This document shows, piece after piece, positions 1 to 8,656 of a stretch of 64,000 nucleotides of DNA. Origin of the DNA: Vreelandella hamiltonii. Its GTDB lineage: Bacteria > Pseudomonadota > Gammaproteobacteria > Pseudomonadales > Halomonadaceae. The stretch spans positions 62,001 through 126,000 of the forward strand of contig NZ_BMXN01000001.1 in the NCBI RefSeq assembly GCF_014651775.1. The letters are read 5' to 3'. The translations under genes were made by a program, and so were the position numbers. Below the pieces are notes generated by a model. That model worked only from the letters and a program-made list of their open reading frames with translations, did no database searches and was not told the origin of the DNA. Position 1 is the stretch's first letter. Each line of letters begins with the position of its first letter.

Positions 1-232
1 TGGGCTCGCCCTGAAAGAGCTCGGCAAGCCACGCGTCGCGGGGCTGTTCGCTGGGCGCCACGGCCAGGGCTACCAGGAAACCATGGGCCGAGATCAGGTC
101 CAGGGCATCTTCGCCCACGCGGTCCGAATCGAGAAAGTCGTCCAGCCTGTCCAGCTGCTCATCTTCCAGCAGCGGCTGGGGTGGCACGCTGTCGGAAGCG
201 GTTGCGGGGGGCTCGTTGTTGCGCTCTGCCAT
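1..232 (-). CDS. UPF0149/YecA family protein, N-terminal part (runs off window start)
   Basis: This reverse-strand frame starts with ATG at 232 and stays open to the window edge (77 codons), so only the N-terminal part is visible. After a polar, proline-rich start (MAERNNEPPATAS) it contains LDDFLDSDRVGEDALDL and SAHGFLVAL, which resemble the start of the UPF0149/YecA fold. Family members often carry a C-terminal SEC-like zinc motif, which would lie outside the window. The function of the family is unknown. The gene is divergent from the SprT-like gene, with about 58 bp between the start codons for both promoters. Confidence 0.7.
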   Translation of the reverse strand, partial: MAERNNEPPATASDSVPPQPLLEDEQLDRLDDFLDSDRVGEDALDLISAHGFLVALAVAPSEQPRDAWLAELFQGEP

Positions 233-290
233 GAAAAGCCTCATCGGGTATCTTGAATCGAACAACATCTTGACGGTTAGTTTATCACTA

Positions 291-827
291 ATGAACACCA
301 CACCACTGCCTTCCTGGCCTGCTGATGAGCTGGAAGCGTTGTCACCACCCGCGCTGGCTTCCGCCGCCCGTGAACGGGTCGCGGAAGCGCTGGCCCGCTG
401 TCGGGAAGTGTATCCGACGCTACCTACTCCCGGCGTCTGGTTCGACCTGAAGGGCGCAGGGGCTGGGCAGGTCCACTGGGGCCGGCAAGGGCTGCGCTTC
501 AATCCCGTGCTGATGGCGGCCAACCGCATGGCCTTCTTCGACGAGGTGATCCCCCATGAAATGGCCCACTGGCTGGTCTTTCACTTGGCCAACGGCACCC
601 GTTTGAAACCCCATGGCCGGGAGTGGCAGACCGTCATGCGTGACCTGTTTGGGCTGGAACCCCGGGTTACCCACCGTTTCGATATCGGGCAAGCGCAGTC
701 GCGGCCCTACCGCTACCAGTGCGCCTGCCAGACCCACGCTTTTACGGCCAGACGTCATGCCTTAGTGGTAAAAGGGCAGCGATATCGCTGCCGACATTGT
801 CATCAGACCTTGGTCTACAGTACTTGA
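291..827 (+). CDS. sprT: SprT-like zinc metalloprotease family protein
   Basis: The 178-residue protein has the zinc-protease signature HEMAHW, with H89, E90 and H93 as likely metal and catalytic residues. The C-terminal tail carries paired cysteines (CAC, then CRHC) that look like a small zinc ribbon, as in SprT/Spartan relatives. I chose the ATG at 291. The frame stays open upstream to 216, but that start would run into the divergent UPF0149 gene. E. coli SprT is about 165 residues, so the length fits. The role in bacteria is poorly known; a protease of DNA-bound or misfolded proteins is inferred from eukaryotic Spartan. The stop is followed by an AT-rich stretch (about 840-890) leading into the acs promoter region. 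Confidence 0.85.
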   Translation: MNTTPLPSWPADELEALSPPALASAARERVAEALARCREVYPTLPTPGVWFDLKGAGAGQVHWGRQGLRFNPVLMAANRMAFFDEVIPHEMAHWLVFHLANGTRLKPHGREWQTVMRDLFGLEPRVTHRFDIGQAQSRPYRYQCACQTHAFTARRHALVVKGQRYRCRHCHQTLVYST

Positions 828-1008
828 TGAATCCCGGAAATATGTTTTAAGTATATGTTTTTTAAAATAAAAATGTTAATACCAATGTCTAAGGGGAAGC
901 CGTCATCGGGAGGTTTATGCTAGGTAAAGATTAGCCGGGTCGGTGCCACCAATAACAAGACCGACACAACTTCCACGAGAGTGCATTTTCACGGACAGAG
1001 GCAATTTC

Positions 1009-2958
1009 ATGAGCGAGCATCAGAACGTCTATCCAGTGCGCGATAGCATCGCAGCCAAGGCATGGGCCGACAAAGACAAGTATGCGGCAATGTATCAGCA
1101 GTCCATGGAGGACCCTGAAGGCTTCTGGGCCGAGCAAGCCAAGCGTCTCGACTGGATCAAGACCCCCAGCAAGATCAAGAATACCTCGTTCGCCCGCGAC
1201 AACGTCGATATTCGCTGGTTCGAAGACGGCGAGCTGAACGTCAGCGCCAATTGCCTGGACCGCCATCTGGCCACGCGTGGCGACCAGACGGCGATCATCT
1301 GGGAAGGCGATGATCCCAGCGAATCCAAACACATCACCTACCGTGAGCTGTACGAGCGTACCAACCAGCTGGCCAATGGCCTGAAATCGCTGGGCATTCA
1401 GAAAGGCGATACGGTCACGCTGTATATGCCGATGATTCCCGAAGCCGCCATGGCCATGCTGGCCTGTGCGCGGATCGGCGCAGTGCACTCGGTGGTCTTT
1501 GGTGGCTTCTCCCCGGACGCCGTGGCTCAGCGCGTCATTGGTGCGGACTCCAAGCTGGTGATCACCGCCGATGAGTCGGTGCGCGGTGGCAAGCATGTGC
1601 CGCTGAAAGAGAACGTCGACTCGGCGCTGACCCGTGATGGCACCGACGTGTGCAAGAACGTGCTGGTCGTCAAACGCACCGGGGGCGATATCGACTGGCA
1701 GGCAGGCCGTGACCTGTGGTTCGACGAGCTGGTCGATCAGCAGTCGACCGAGTGCCCGGCCGAACCCATGAACGCAGAAGATCCCCTGTTCATTCTGTAT
1801 ACCTCAGGCTCTACCGGCGCGCCGAAAGGGCTGAAGCATACCACTGGCGGCTACCTGACCTATGCCGCCATGACCCATCAATATATTTTCGACTACCAGG
1901 AAGGCGAGATCTACTGGTGTACCGCCGACGTGGGCTGGGTCACCGGGCATAGCTATATCGTGTACGGGCCGCTGGCCAACGGCGCCACGACGCTGATGTT
2001 CGAAGGCGTGCCCAGCTATCCGACCCATGGCCGGATGGGCGACATCGTCGACAAGCACCAGGTCAACATCCTCTATACCGCACCGACCGCCGTCCGTGCA
2101 CTGATGGCCCATGGTGACCGCGTGATGGATTCCAGCAAGCGCGACTCGCTGCGCCTGCTGGGCTCGGTGGGTGAGCCGATCAACCCGGAAGCCTGGGAGT
2201 GGTTCTACCGGGTCATCGGCAACGAGAAGTGCCCCATCGTGGATACCTGGTGGCAGACCGAGACGGGCGGCATCATGATTGCGCCGCTACCGGGGGCTAC
2301 CGACCTCAAGCCGGGCTCGGCCACTACACCGTTCTTCGGGGTCAAGCCCGCACTGGTGGACAACGAGGGCCAGACCCTGGAAGGGGCCAGCGAGGGCAAC
2401 CTGGTGATTCTCGACTCCTGGCCGGGGCAGGCGCGCTCCATCTGGGGGGATCACGAGCGCTTCGTGCAAACCTACTTCTCCACCTACGACGGCATGTACT
2501 TCACCGGTGACGGCTGCCGCCGCGACGAGGACGGCTACTACTGGATCACCGGCCGTGTGGACGACGTGCTCAACGTCTCTGGCCACCGTATGGGCACCGC
2601 CGAAATCGAGTCGTCGCTGGTCGCTCATTCCGCCGTGGCCGAGGCCGCCGTGGTGGGCTTCCCCCATGACATCAAGGGGCAGGGCATCTATATCTACGTG
2701 ACCTTGAACGATGGCATGGACCCCACCGACGAACTGAAGAAAGAGCTGACCCAGTGGGTGCGTAAGGATATCGGCCCCATTGCGTCGCCGGATGTCATCC
2801 AGTGGGCGCCGGGGCTGCCCAAGACCCGTTCGGGCAAGATCATGCGCCGCATCCTGCGCAAGATCGCGGCCAACGAGTGTGATGGGCTGGGCGATACCAG
2901 TACGCTGGCAGACCCGTCGGTGGTCGATGACCTGATCGAACATCGTGCCAACCAGTAG
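1009..2958 (+). CDS. acs: Acetyl-CoA synthetase (AMP-forming)
   Basis: This 649-residue enzyme activates acetate to acetyl-CoA through acetyl-AMP in the cytoplasm. The AMP-binding P-loop-like motif [11 protein letters not shown], the WWQTETGG motif and the C-terminal [11 protein letters not shown] are all present. The lysine in the last motif, about K610, is the catalytic residue that acetylation inactivates in this family. The start at 1009 (MSEHQNVYP) follows a purine-rich ribosome-binding site (GGACAGAGG); the frame is open upstream to 943 but has no comparable site. The gene is followed by two hairpin terminators and then crbR, whose two-component system controls acs in Vibrio and Pseudomonas. 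Regulation by CrbSR here is inferred from that context. Confidence 0.97.
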   Translation: MSEHQNVYPVRDSIAAKAWADKDKYAAMYQQSMEDPEGFWAEQAKRLDWIKTPSKIKNTSFARDNVDIRWFEDGELNVSANCLDRHLATRGDQTAIIWEGDDPSESKHITYRELYERTNQLANGLKSLGIQKGDTVTLYMPMIPEAAMAMLACARIGAVHSVVFGGFSPDAVAQRVIGADSKLVITADESVRGGKHVPLKENVDSALTRDGTDVCKNVLVVKRTGGDIDWQAGRDLWFDELVDQQSTECPAEPMNAEDPLFILYTSGSTGAPKGLKHTTGGYLTYAAMTHQYIFDYQEGEIYWCTADVGWVTGHSYIVYGPLANGATTLMFEGVPSYPTHGRMGDIVDKHQVNILYTAPTAVRALMAHGDRVMDSSKRDSLRLLGSVGEPINPEAWEWFYRVIGNEKCPIVDTWWQTETGGIMIAPLPGATDLKPGSATTPFFGVKPALVDNEGQTLEGASEGNLVILDSWPGQARSIWGDHERFVQTYFSTYDGMYFTGDGCRRDEDGYYWITGRVDDVLNVSGHRMGTAEIESSLVAHSAVAEAAVVGFPHDIKGQGIYIYVTLNDGMDPTDELKKELTQWVRKDIGPIASPDVIQWAPGLPKTRSGKIMRRILRKIAANECDGLGDTSTLADPSVVDDLIEHRANQ

Positions 2959-2966
2959 GGGAAGCA

Positions 2967-2997
2967 CCCCCATGAATCGTCTTGTGGGGGCTGTTTT
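2967..2997 (+). terminator. Weak hairpin terminator after acs
   Basis: CCCCCA at 2967-2972 pairs with TGGGGG at 2985-2990, followed by CTGTTTT. The stem is short, so it may terminate only partly. Confidence 0.45.
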
Positions 2998-3054
2998 CAA
3001 TGACCAGCGTCACGCCTGGATTTATTAAATCAGGGCAAACTGCGTTAGTCTGTC

Positions 3055-3090
3055 GCGGTGCCGGCCATGAGCCGGCACCGCTGTTTCTGT
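3055..3090 (+). terminator. Strong GC hairpin between acs and crbR
   Basis: GCGGTGCCGGC (3055-3065) and GCCGGCACCGC (3071-3081) form a perfect 11-bp stem with loop CATGA. The T-rich stretch TGTTTCTGTTTG follows. It is probably the main acs terminator, but it could also attenuate readthrough into crbR. Confidence 0.7.
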
Positions 3091-3228
3091 TTGAATGACG
3101 TTCCAATGACAAATTGTGCATGTGATGCTTGGGCATGATGAAGCCCATGGGGTACCATGCCTCAACCGTATGAGCCTAGCGTCGCGGCGGCAGGCAACCC
3201 CGCTGCTCGAGGAACCGGAGGAAAATCC

Positions 3229-3891
3229 ATGGCAGTAGCCCATAAGTTTATCGTCGCTGACGACCATCCGCTGTTTCGCGCAGCGCTTACCCAGGCGTTG
3301 CGCCAGTTGGCCCCCCAGGCCGAGATCGTCGAAGCCGACACCATGGAAGCCACCACGGAGGTCGTCAACCGACATCCAGATGCGGATTTGATCCTGCTGG
3401 ATCTGCACATGCCGGGAGCCCACGGCTTTTCGGGGTTGATTCAGCTGCGCGGGCAGATGCCCGATATTCCCGTTGCCGTGGTGTCCGGCAGCGATGAGCC
3501 TTACGTGGTGCGGCGTGCCATCGACTACGGGGCGTCCGGGTTCATCCCCAAATCCTCCTCACTGCAGCTGATTGCCGAAGCCGTGGGCGAAATTCTGCAG
3601 GGGGAAGTCTGGTTGCCTGAAGCGCTGGCCAACGTACTGGAAGAGACCAGCGAAGAGGAGTCGCGTTTTGCCGAAGCGATTGCGTCGCTGACTCCCCAGC
3701 AGTTCCGGGTATTGAACATGCTCACCGAAGGTCTGCTCAACAAGCAGATTGCCTATGAGCTGAATGTCTCGGAAGCCACGATCAAGGCGCACGTCACGGC
3801 AATTCTGCGCAAGCTGGGCGTTCACTCGCGCACCCAGGCGGTCATCGCCGCGCAAAAGCTGGAAGTGGAGCCGCCCAAAGTCGAGTCCTGA
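3229..3891 (+). CDS. crbR: NarL/LuxR-type response regulator, CrbR/ErdR-like
   Basis: The 220-residue protein has an N-terminal receiver domain with DDHPLF near the start and the phosphoacceptor D58 in LILLDLHMPG. A C-terminal LuxR-type helix-turn-helix follows (LTPQQFRVLNMLTEGLLNKQIA). The start at 3229 is supported by CGGAGG about 8 nt upstream; the frame extends back to 3157 without a good site. It lies between acs and a convergent SLC5-linked hybrid kinase, the arrangement expected of the CrbSR acetate-switch system, which activates acs and acetate uptake. The cognate pairing is inferred from adjacency. Note that the kinase also has its own receiver domain. Confidence 0.88.
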   Translation: MAVAHKFIVADDHPLFRAALTQALRQLAPQAEIVEADTMEATTEVVNRHPDADLILLDLHMPGAHGFSGLIQLRGQMPDIPVAVVSGSDEPYVVRRAIDYGASGFIPKSSSLQLIAEAVGEILQGEVWLPEALANVLEETSEEESRFAEAIASLTPQQFRVLNMLTEGLLNKQIAYELNVSEATIKAHVTAILRKLGVHSRTQAVIAAQKLEVEPPKVES

Positions 3892-3909
3892 TCGCGACGG
3901 TAGGCAACC

Positions 3910-3950
3910 AAAACGCCGCGCCTGGAGTTCTCCAGGCGCGGCGTTTTGTT
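3910..3950. terminator. Bidirectional terminator between crbR and crbS
   Basis: A perfect 17-bp stem spans 3910-3926 and 3931-3947 with loop GTTC. It has A's on one side and T's on the other, so it can stop transcription of both convergent genes. Confidence 0.92.
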
Positions 3951-3963
3951 AGGTGTTGCTTTG

Positions 3964-4006
3964 TCAGGGTCAGGGCCAGAGCCAGGGTCAGGGTCAGGGT
4001 CAGGGT
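3964..4006. repeat. TCAGGG hexanucleotide repeat at the 3' end of crbS
   Basis: Six-base units (TCAGGG and variants such as CCAGAG) are repeated about seven times. They run from the crbR/crbS terminator into the crbS stop codon at 4000-4002. On the crbS strand the units read TGACCC, so several in-frame stops follow one another. Confidence 0.85.
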
Positions 4007-7000
4007 TTGGCCCGACTGGCCTGCAGGGTGCGTGTCAGCAGGGCACGCAGGGCGGCGGGTTTCACGGGTTTCAGGAGCATGTGGTACCCCGCCCGCTTGA
4101 TCTCCTCGGCCACGGTTTCGGTGCGGTCAGCGGTGATCACGATGCCCGGTACGGCGCCCTGGAAGCGCTCGCTGAGGGCTTCCAGAGCCATCAGGCCGGT
4201 GACTTCGTTATCCAGATGGTAATCCGCCAGAATGGCATCCGGGTCGCCATCCATGTTGCGCAGAATCGACTTGGCCCCTCCGATGCTGGTGGCGGTGAAG
4301 ACCTCACAGCCCCAGCCGCTCAGCATGGCGGTCATGCCCTCCAGAATCAGGGTTTCATTGTCGATACAGACGATGCGGGTGCCCGCCAGCTTGTTGCCAC
4401 TGCGGCGATGGCCAGCCTCTTGCTCTATCGGCGCAATCTCCTTGGCCGCCACGATGGGCACGCTCACCGAAAAGACCGTCCCGATGCCTTCCCAGGAGCG
4501 TACCTTGATGGGGTGGTCCAGCACGCGACTCATGCGGTCGGCGATGGACAGGCCCAGCCCCAGCCCTTTTTCGCTCTCCTTGTGACGCGACACCTGATCG
4601 AGACGACGAAACTCCTGGAAAATCTCGGTGAGCTTGGACTCGGGAATGCCGGGGCCGCTATCCCATACCTCGATCAGCAGCCGTTCGCCCTGGCGGCGGC
4701 AGCCCAGCAGCACGCGCCCTTCCTGAGTGTAGCGAATGGCGTTGGAGAGGAAGTTCTGCACGATACGGCGCAGCATTTGCGGGTCAGAGTCGACCCACTT
4801 CTGGGTGGGGACGACGTCCAGGTCCAGACCGCGGTCGTCGGCCATGACTTCGAACTCGGCCCGCAGCGGGCGGAAGATGTCGGCCAGCGCGAAGTGGCTG
4901 CGGCGTGGGGTCAGCGCGCCCGCATCCAGCTTGGAGATATCCAGCAGCGTACCCAGCAGCTCTTCGGCGGCCTGCAGCGAGTTGTCGATATGCCCAATGG
5001 TGCGCTGGGTATCGCTGGCGGTGACGTTTTGCATCAGCGCCGAGGTAAACAGGCGCGCAGCGTTCAGTGGCTGCAGCAGATCGTGGCTGGCGGCGGCCAA
5101 AAAGCGCGTTTTCGAGGCGTTGGCATCCTCGGCCAGCTGCTTGGCCTGGCGCAGCGCTTGCTCCGCTTCTGCGCGCACCCGGTTCTCCTGGCGCAGAGCG
5201 GCGTTGGCCTCTGAAAGCGCCTGGGTGCGCTCCCTGACGCGCTCCTCCAGGGTTTCATTGGTCTCCTTGAGCGCAATCTCGGCCTGGCGGCGTTCGGTAA
5301 TATCCTGATACAGCGCAAAAAAGCCCAGAATCGACTGGCTGTCGCCAAAGTGGGGCGTATAGGTCACCAGCATGTAACGCATGGCGTCATTGACGCGCAT
5401 GGAGACTTCGAAGCTGACACGCTCACCGGCCAGCGTTCGCTGTACCCAGGGCAGCCGCTCTTCGGCCTGCTTGACCGGCAGGACGTCTTCATAGCGACGC
5501 CCGATGACCGCGTTACGATCGATGCTGAAGGCCTGCTCGTAGGCGCGGTTGGTGAACAGGTAGCGGCTCTCCTTATCGAAGTAGGCAATCAGCGCCGGTA
5601 CGTTATCGGTGTAGATACGGATATTGTTTTCAGAGCGAATCAGCGCCTCTTCGATGCGCTTTTGCTGGGTAATGTCCTGATAGGTGTAGACGAAGCCGCC
5701 CCCGGGCATGGGATTGCCCTGCACTTCCAGCACGCTGCCATCCTGGCGGTAACGCACGTAGCGGTGGGGCTGGCCTGCCCGAATATTGTCGATCAGCAGC
5801 TGGACATGCTCCTCCGGGTCGCCGGGGCCATACTCGCCATTATGGGCGTTGTAACGGAAGATGCGATCCATGGGGGCGCCAACCCGAATCAGGTGGTCGG
5901 GAAAGCGGAACAGCTCCAGATAGCGCTGGTTCCAGACCACCAGCCGCAGATTCTGGTCGACCACGCTGATGCCCTGATTGATGTTTTCGATGGTGGCCTG
6001 CAGCAAAGCGCGGTTGAACTCCAGCACCTGGGAGGCTTCATCGACGATGGAGATCACATCGGAAATGCCGATGCCGCGCCCCTGCAGCGCCGAGTTCACC
6101 ACGATACGGGCCGACGAGGCGCCCAGCACCGACGCCAGGAAGCGTTCGGTGAACTGGATGACGTCGATGGAGGCGCGGGTGCCATCGTCCAGCGGTTTGC
6201 CCACGCGACGGGCGTAGTCTTCGAAGGCGCGGTCCACCTGGCCTGCACCGAGGAAGCGCTCACACAGTACCTTCAAGTCGCCTACCGTGGTCGCGCCCGT
6301 CCAGGGGCGGTTCACCGAGGTCTGGCGGGTCTCGACGCTATCGACGAACAGCGACGCCTGAATGCGCTCGACCACGCGCTGGGAGGTGATCTGCGAGACG
6401 AAGATATAGCAGAACAGATTGATCCCCAGCGAGAGCATCACCCCGTGGGTGAACGGGTCGCCCAGGTTGAGGCCGAACAGGGCCGTGGGCGAGAGCCAGG
6501 AGATGCCCAGTGGCCCGCCGAACAGCCATGCCTGGGGCAGCACGCCGGCGTTGATCATGGCCGGCATCAGCAGGCTGTAGGCCCAGATGGCAAAGCCGGC
6601 ATTCATGCCGATGACGACGCCCAGCCGGTTGCCGCGCTTCCAGTACAGCCCGCCGATCAAGGCAGGCGCAAATTGCCCGGCTGCGGCAAACGAGAGCATG
6701 CCGATGGAGGCCAGCGAGGTGAACTCGCCAATCAGCTGATAGAAACCGTAGGCCATGGCCAGCACGGCGATGATGGTCAGGCGGCGGGCGCGCAGCACCA
6801 GCCGTCCGTAGTCTCGGGCCTTGGTGTCGAACCAGCGCAGCCGGAACAGGGCCGGAATGACGATTTCATTGGAGATCATGATGGACACCGCCACCGCGGC
6901 CACGATGACCATGCCGGTGGCTGCGGAAAAACCGCCAATGAAGGTCAGCAGGGTCAGCCACTGCTGGCCTGAAGCCATGGAGAGCGCCAGCACGTAAGTG

Positions 7001-7941
7001 TCGGGCTCGACGCCGCTTTCCGAGAACAGCATCAGCCCTGCGGCGGCCAGCGGTACCACGAAGAAGGCAATGGCCAGCAGGTAGAGCGGGAATAGCCAGC
7101 GCGACTTGCTGGCGTCGTCCGGGTGAATGTTTTCGACTACCGCCACGTGGAACTGACGTGGCAGGCAGAGGATGGCCAGCATGGCCAGTAGCGTTTGTGC
7201 CCAGAAGCTCTGGCCGAAATCCTGGTTGGCCAACTGGCGCTGCAGCTCCAGCTGGCTTTCCGCATGGCCCATCAACTCTCCCAGCCCGCCGAACATGCCC
7301 CAGGTAACAAAGGCACCCAGCACCAGGAAGGCCAGCAGTTTGACCAGTGACTCGAAGGCGACCGCGTGAATCAGCCCCTCATGGTGCTCGGTGGCATCGG
7401 TATGGCGTGTGCCAAACAGGATGGCAAAGATCGCCATGACGATGGCCACATAAAACGCCGTATCGGCAAACAGCGGGGTGTGAGTGATGTCCTGTGCATC
7501 GGTCAGCACGCTGAAACTGGTCGAGACGGCTTTTAGCTGCAGGGCGATATAGGGCAGCGTACCGATCAGCGCCACCAGGCTGGCAAAGGCGGCCAGCGAC
7601 TGCGTCTTGCCGTAACGCGACGCAATGAAGTCGGCGATGGAGGTGACGTTCTGGTGCTTGGCAACGCGAATCATCTTGGCCAGTACCGGCCAGAACAGCA
7701 GAAACGTCAGAATTGGCCCGACGAAAATGCTGGCAAACGACCAGCCTGCCGTGGCGGCCTGGCCCACGGCGCCGTAAAACGTCCAGGACGTACAGTAGAT
7801 CGCCAGCGCCAGGCTGTAGATGATGGGGCGGCGGCGGCTGGCGCCATGGGTGCGCGCTCGGCGGTCGCCGTACCAGGCAATGCCGAACAGCACGGCAATA
7901 TAGAGTAGTGATACGGCTACCAGCAGCCCGCCGTGAAACAT
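4000..7941 (-). CDS. crbS: SLC5-domain hybrid sensor histidine kinase, CrbS-like
   Basis: This 1313-residue protein combines a sodium/solute-symporter-like (SLC5) membrane domain over roughly the first 500 residues with a sensor kinase. A STAC-type linker follows near 600 (LASVLGASSARIV), then two PAS domains (about 650-900) and a coiled coil. The HisKA domain has its likely phosphoacceptor H953 in ASHDLLQPLNAARL. HATPase motifs come next, and a C-terminal receiver has D1240 in ILADYHL. The start at 7941 follows CAGGGAGAG. CrbS proteins sense or respond to acetate and act with CrbR. Here the genes are convergent rather than co-directional. Whether the SLC5 part transports anything is unknown. 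Large open frames on the opposite strand (3946-5214 and 5350-6972) are coding shadows. Confidence 0.92.
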   Translation of the reverse strand: MFHGGLLVAVSLLYIAVLFGIAWYGDRRARTHGASRRRPIIYSLALAIYCTSWTFYGAVGQAATAGWSFASIFVGPILTFLLFWPVLAKMIRVAKHQNVTSIADFIASRYGKTQSLAAFASLVALIGTLPYIALQLKAVSTSFSVLTDAQDITHTPLFADTAFYVAIVMAIFAILFGTRHTDATEHHEGLIHAVAFESLVKLLAFLVLGAFVTWGMFGGLGELMGHAESQLELQRQLANQDFGQSFWAQTLLAMLAILCLPRQFHVAVVENIHPDDASKSRWLFPLYLLAIAFFVVPLAAAGLMLFSESGVEPDTYVLALSMASGQQWLTLLTFIGGFSAATGMVIVAAVAVSIMISNEIVIPALFRLRWFDTKARDYGRLVLRARRLTIIAVLAMAYGFYQLIGEFTSLASIGMLSFAAAGQFAPALIGGLYWKRGNRLGVVIGMNAGFAIWAYSLLMPAMINAGVLPQAWLFGGPLGISWLSPTALFGLNLGDPFTHGVMLSLGINLFCYIFVSQITSQRVVERIQASLFVDSVETRQTSVNRPWTGATTVGDLKVLCERFLGAGQVDRAFEDYARRVGKPLDDGTRASIDVIQFTERFLASVLGASSARIVVNSALQGRGIGISDVISIVDEASQVLEFNRALLQATIENINQGISVVDQNLRLVVWNQRYLELFRFPDHLIRVGAPMDRIFRYNAHNGEYGPGDPEEHVQLLIDNIRAGQPHRYVRYRQDGSVLEVQGNPMPGGGFVYTYQDITQQKRIEEALIRSENNIRIYTDNVPALIAYFDKESRYLFTNRAYEQAFSIDRNAVIGRRYEDVLPVKQAEERLPWVQRTLAGERVSFEVSMRVNDAMRYMLVTYTPHFGDSQSILGFFALYQDITERRQAEIALKETNETLEERVRERTQALSEANAALRQENRVRAEAEQALRQAKQLAEDANASKTRFLAAASHDLLQPLNAARLFTSALMQNVTASDTQRTIGHIDNSLQAAEELLGTLLDISKLDAGALTPRRSHFALADIFRPLRAEFEVMADDRGLDLDVVPTQKWVDSDPQMLRRIVQNFLSNAIRYTQEGRVLLGCRRQGERLLIEVWDSGPGIPESKLTEIFQEFRRLDQVSRHKESEKGLGLGLSIADRMSRVLDHPIKVRSWEGIGTVFSVSVPIVAAKEIAPIEQEAGHRRSGNKLAGTRIVCIDNETLILEGMTAMLSGWGCEVFTATSIGGAKSILRNMDGDPDAILADYHLDNEVTGLMALEALSERFQGAVPGIVITADRTETVAEEIKRAGYHMLLKPVKPAALRALLTRTLQASRAKP

Positions 7942-8031
7942 GCTTCTCTCCCTGTCTTGTTATCTGCGCCCCATGCGGCGGTGCGTTCGGTGAGGCTCCA
8001 TTCTAGGGGAATTGCCCTGCAGCGCCAGTGC

Positions 8032-8559
8032 TCAAGATGAATGAGCAGGCTCGGCACAGGCTTGTTCGAGCAGCGTGGAGGAGGTGCGCAACGTGCGGAT
8101 GCCGGTGATGTCCGGCGAACGGGTGTCGATATCCACCGGCACCAGCTCACGGCTGCTGCAATTCAATAGGTAGGCCTGGGGAATCACCAGGTCCGTATGG
8201 TGGCGCTCGAAGTGGTAGAGCATGAACTCGGCAAGCAGGGCGCCCTCGTGCTGGGTGCTCTGCAGGCTATCGCGGTCGAGCACGCTGAAGCGCGTGGTCA
8301 TGGGAAACACGAAGGTCCAGGGGCGCCATACTTCGGTGCCGGTACTGCTGTCCACGACCACCGCCGAGGCGGGCAACTGCTGCTGCTTGTGATCGAACCA
8401 GGAGTACTCCACGTGAATCTGGTAGCTCAGCATGCCGAGTCCGGCAAAGACCGGCACGATCCATTTGGGCAGACGGCGTCCTGACAGGTGGCGCAGTATC
8501 AGGGCAATACCCGCCGCCGCCAGGGCGGCGAAGACAGCGGCAATCAAGTGCCAGATCAT
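8032..8559 (-). CDS. Conserved membrane-anchored protein of unknown function in the acetate locus
   Basis: I do not recognise a named family. The 175-residue product has two N-terminal hydrophobic segments (about residues 3-24 and 33-46). A mostly polar domain follows (EVWRPWTFVFPMTTRFSVLD), probably outside the cytoplasmic membrane. The start at 8559 follows AGGAAG. It lies between the symporter and crbS on the same strand. It sits beyond the symporter's terminator hairpin and 90 bp before crbS, so it may share transcription with crbS. A role in acetate uptake or signalling is only a guess from position. Confidence 0.7.
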   Translation of the reverse strand: MIWHLIAAVFAALAAAGIALILRHLSGRRLPKWIVPVFAGLGMLSYQIHVEYSWFDHKQQQLPASAVVVDSSTGTEVWRPWTFVFPMTTRFSVLDRDSLQSTQHEGALLAEFMLYHFERHHTDLVIPQAYLLNCSSRELVPVDIDTRSPDITGIRTLRTSSTLLEQACAEPAHSS

Positions 8560-8572
8560 AACGATGCTTCCT

Positions 8573-8603
8573 AAAACAGCTCGGGCTTCCCATGGGAAGC
8601 CCG
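8573..8603 (-). terminator. Terminator after the sodium:solute symporter
   Basis: CGGGCTTCC/GGAAGCCCG forms a 9-bp stem around CATG at 8582-8603. On the minus strand it is followed by AGCTGTTTT. A second self-complementary GGCTAGCC pair lies at about 8622-8641, between this hairpin and the symporter stop. Confidence 0.8.
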
Positions 8604-8656
8604 ATGCGTGATGGGTTCCAGGGCTAGCCCGTTGGCTAGCCAGGAACGATTATGGC

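Noticed and set aside
1796..1803. TGTATACC in acs and CGTATACA in the gamma-CA gene as further purine operators
   Set aside because: They are inside coding sequence with no promoter nearby; chance matches.
3964..4006. Telomere-like TCAGGG array
   Set aside because: Only about seven short, imperfect units at a gene end; no sign of a replicon end or CRISPR.
3946..6972. Long plus-strand open frames (3946-5214 and 5350-6972) opposite crbS
   Set aside because: They lie inside the high-GC crbS gene, lack ribosome-binding sites and show no family-like sequence, so they are coding shadows.
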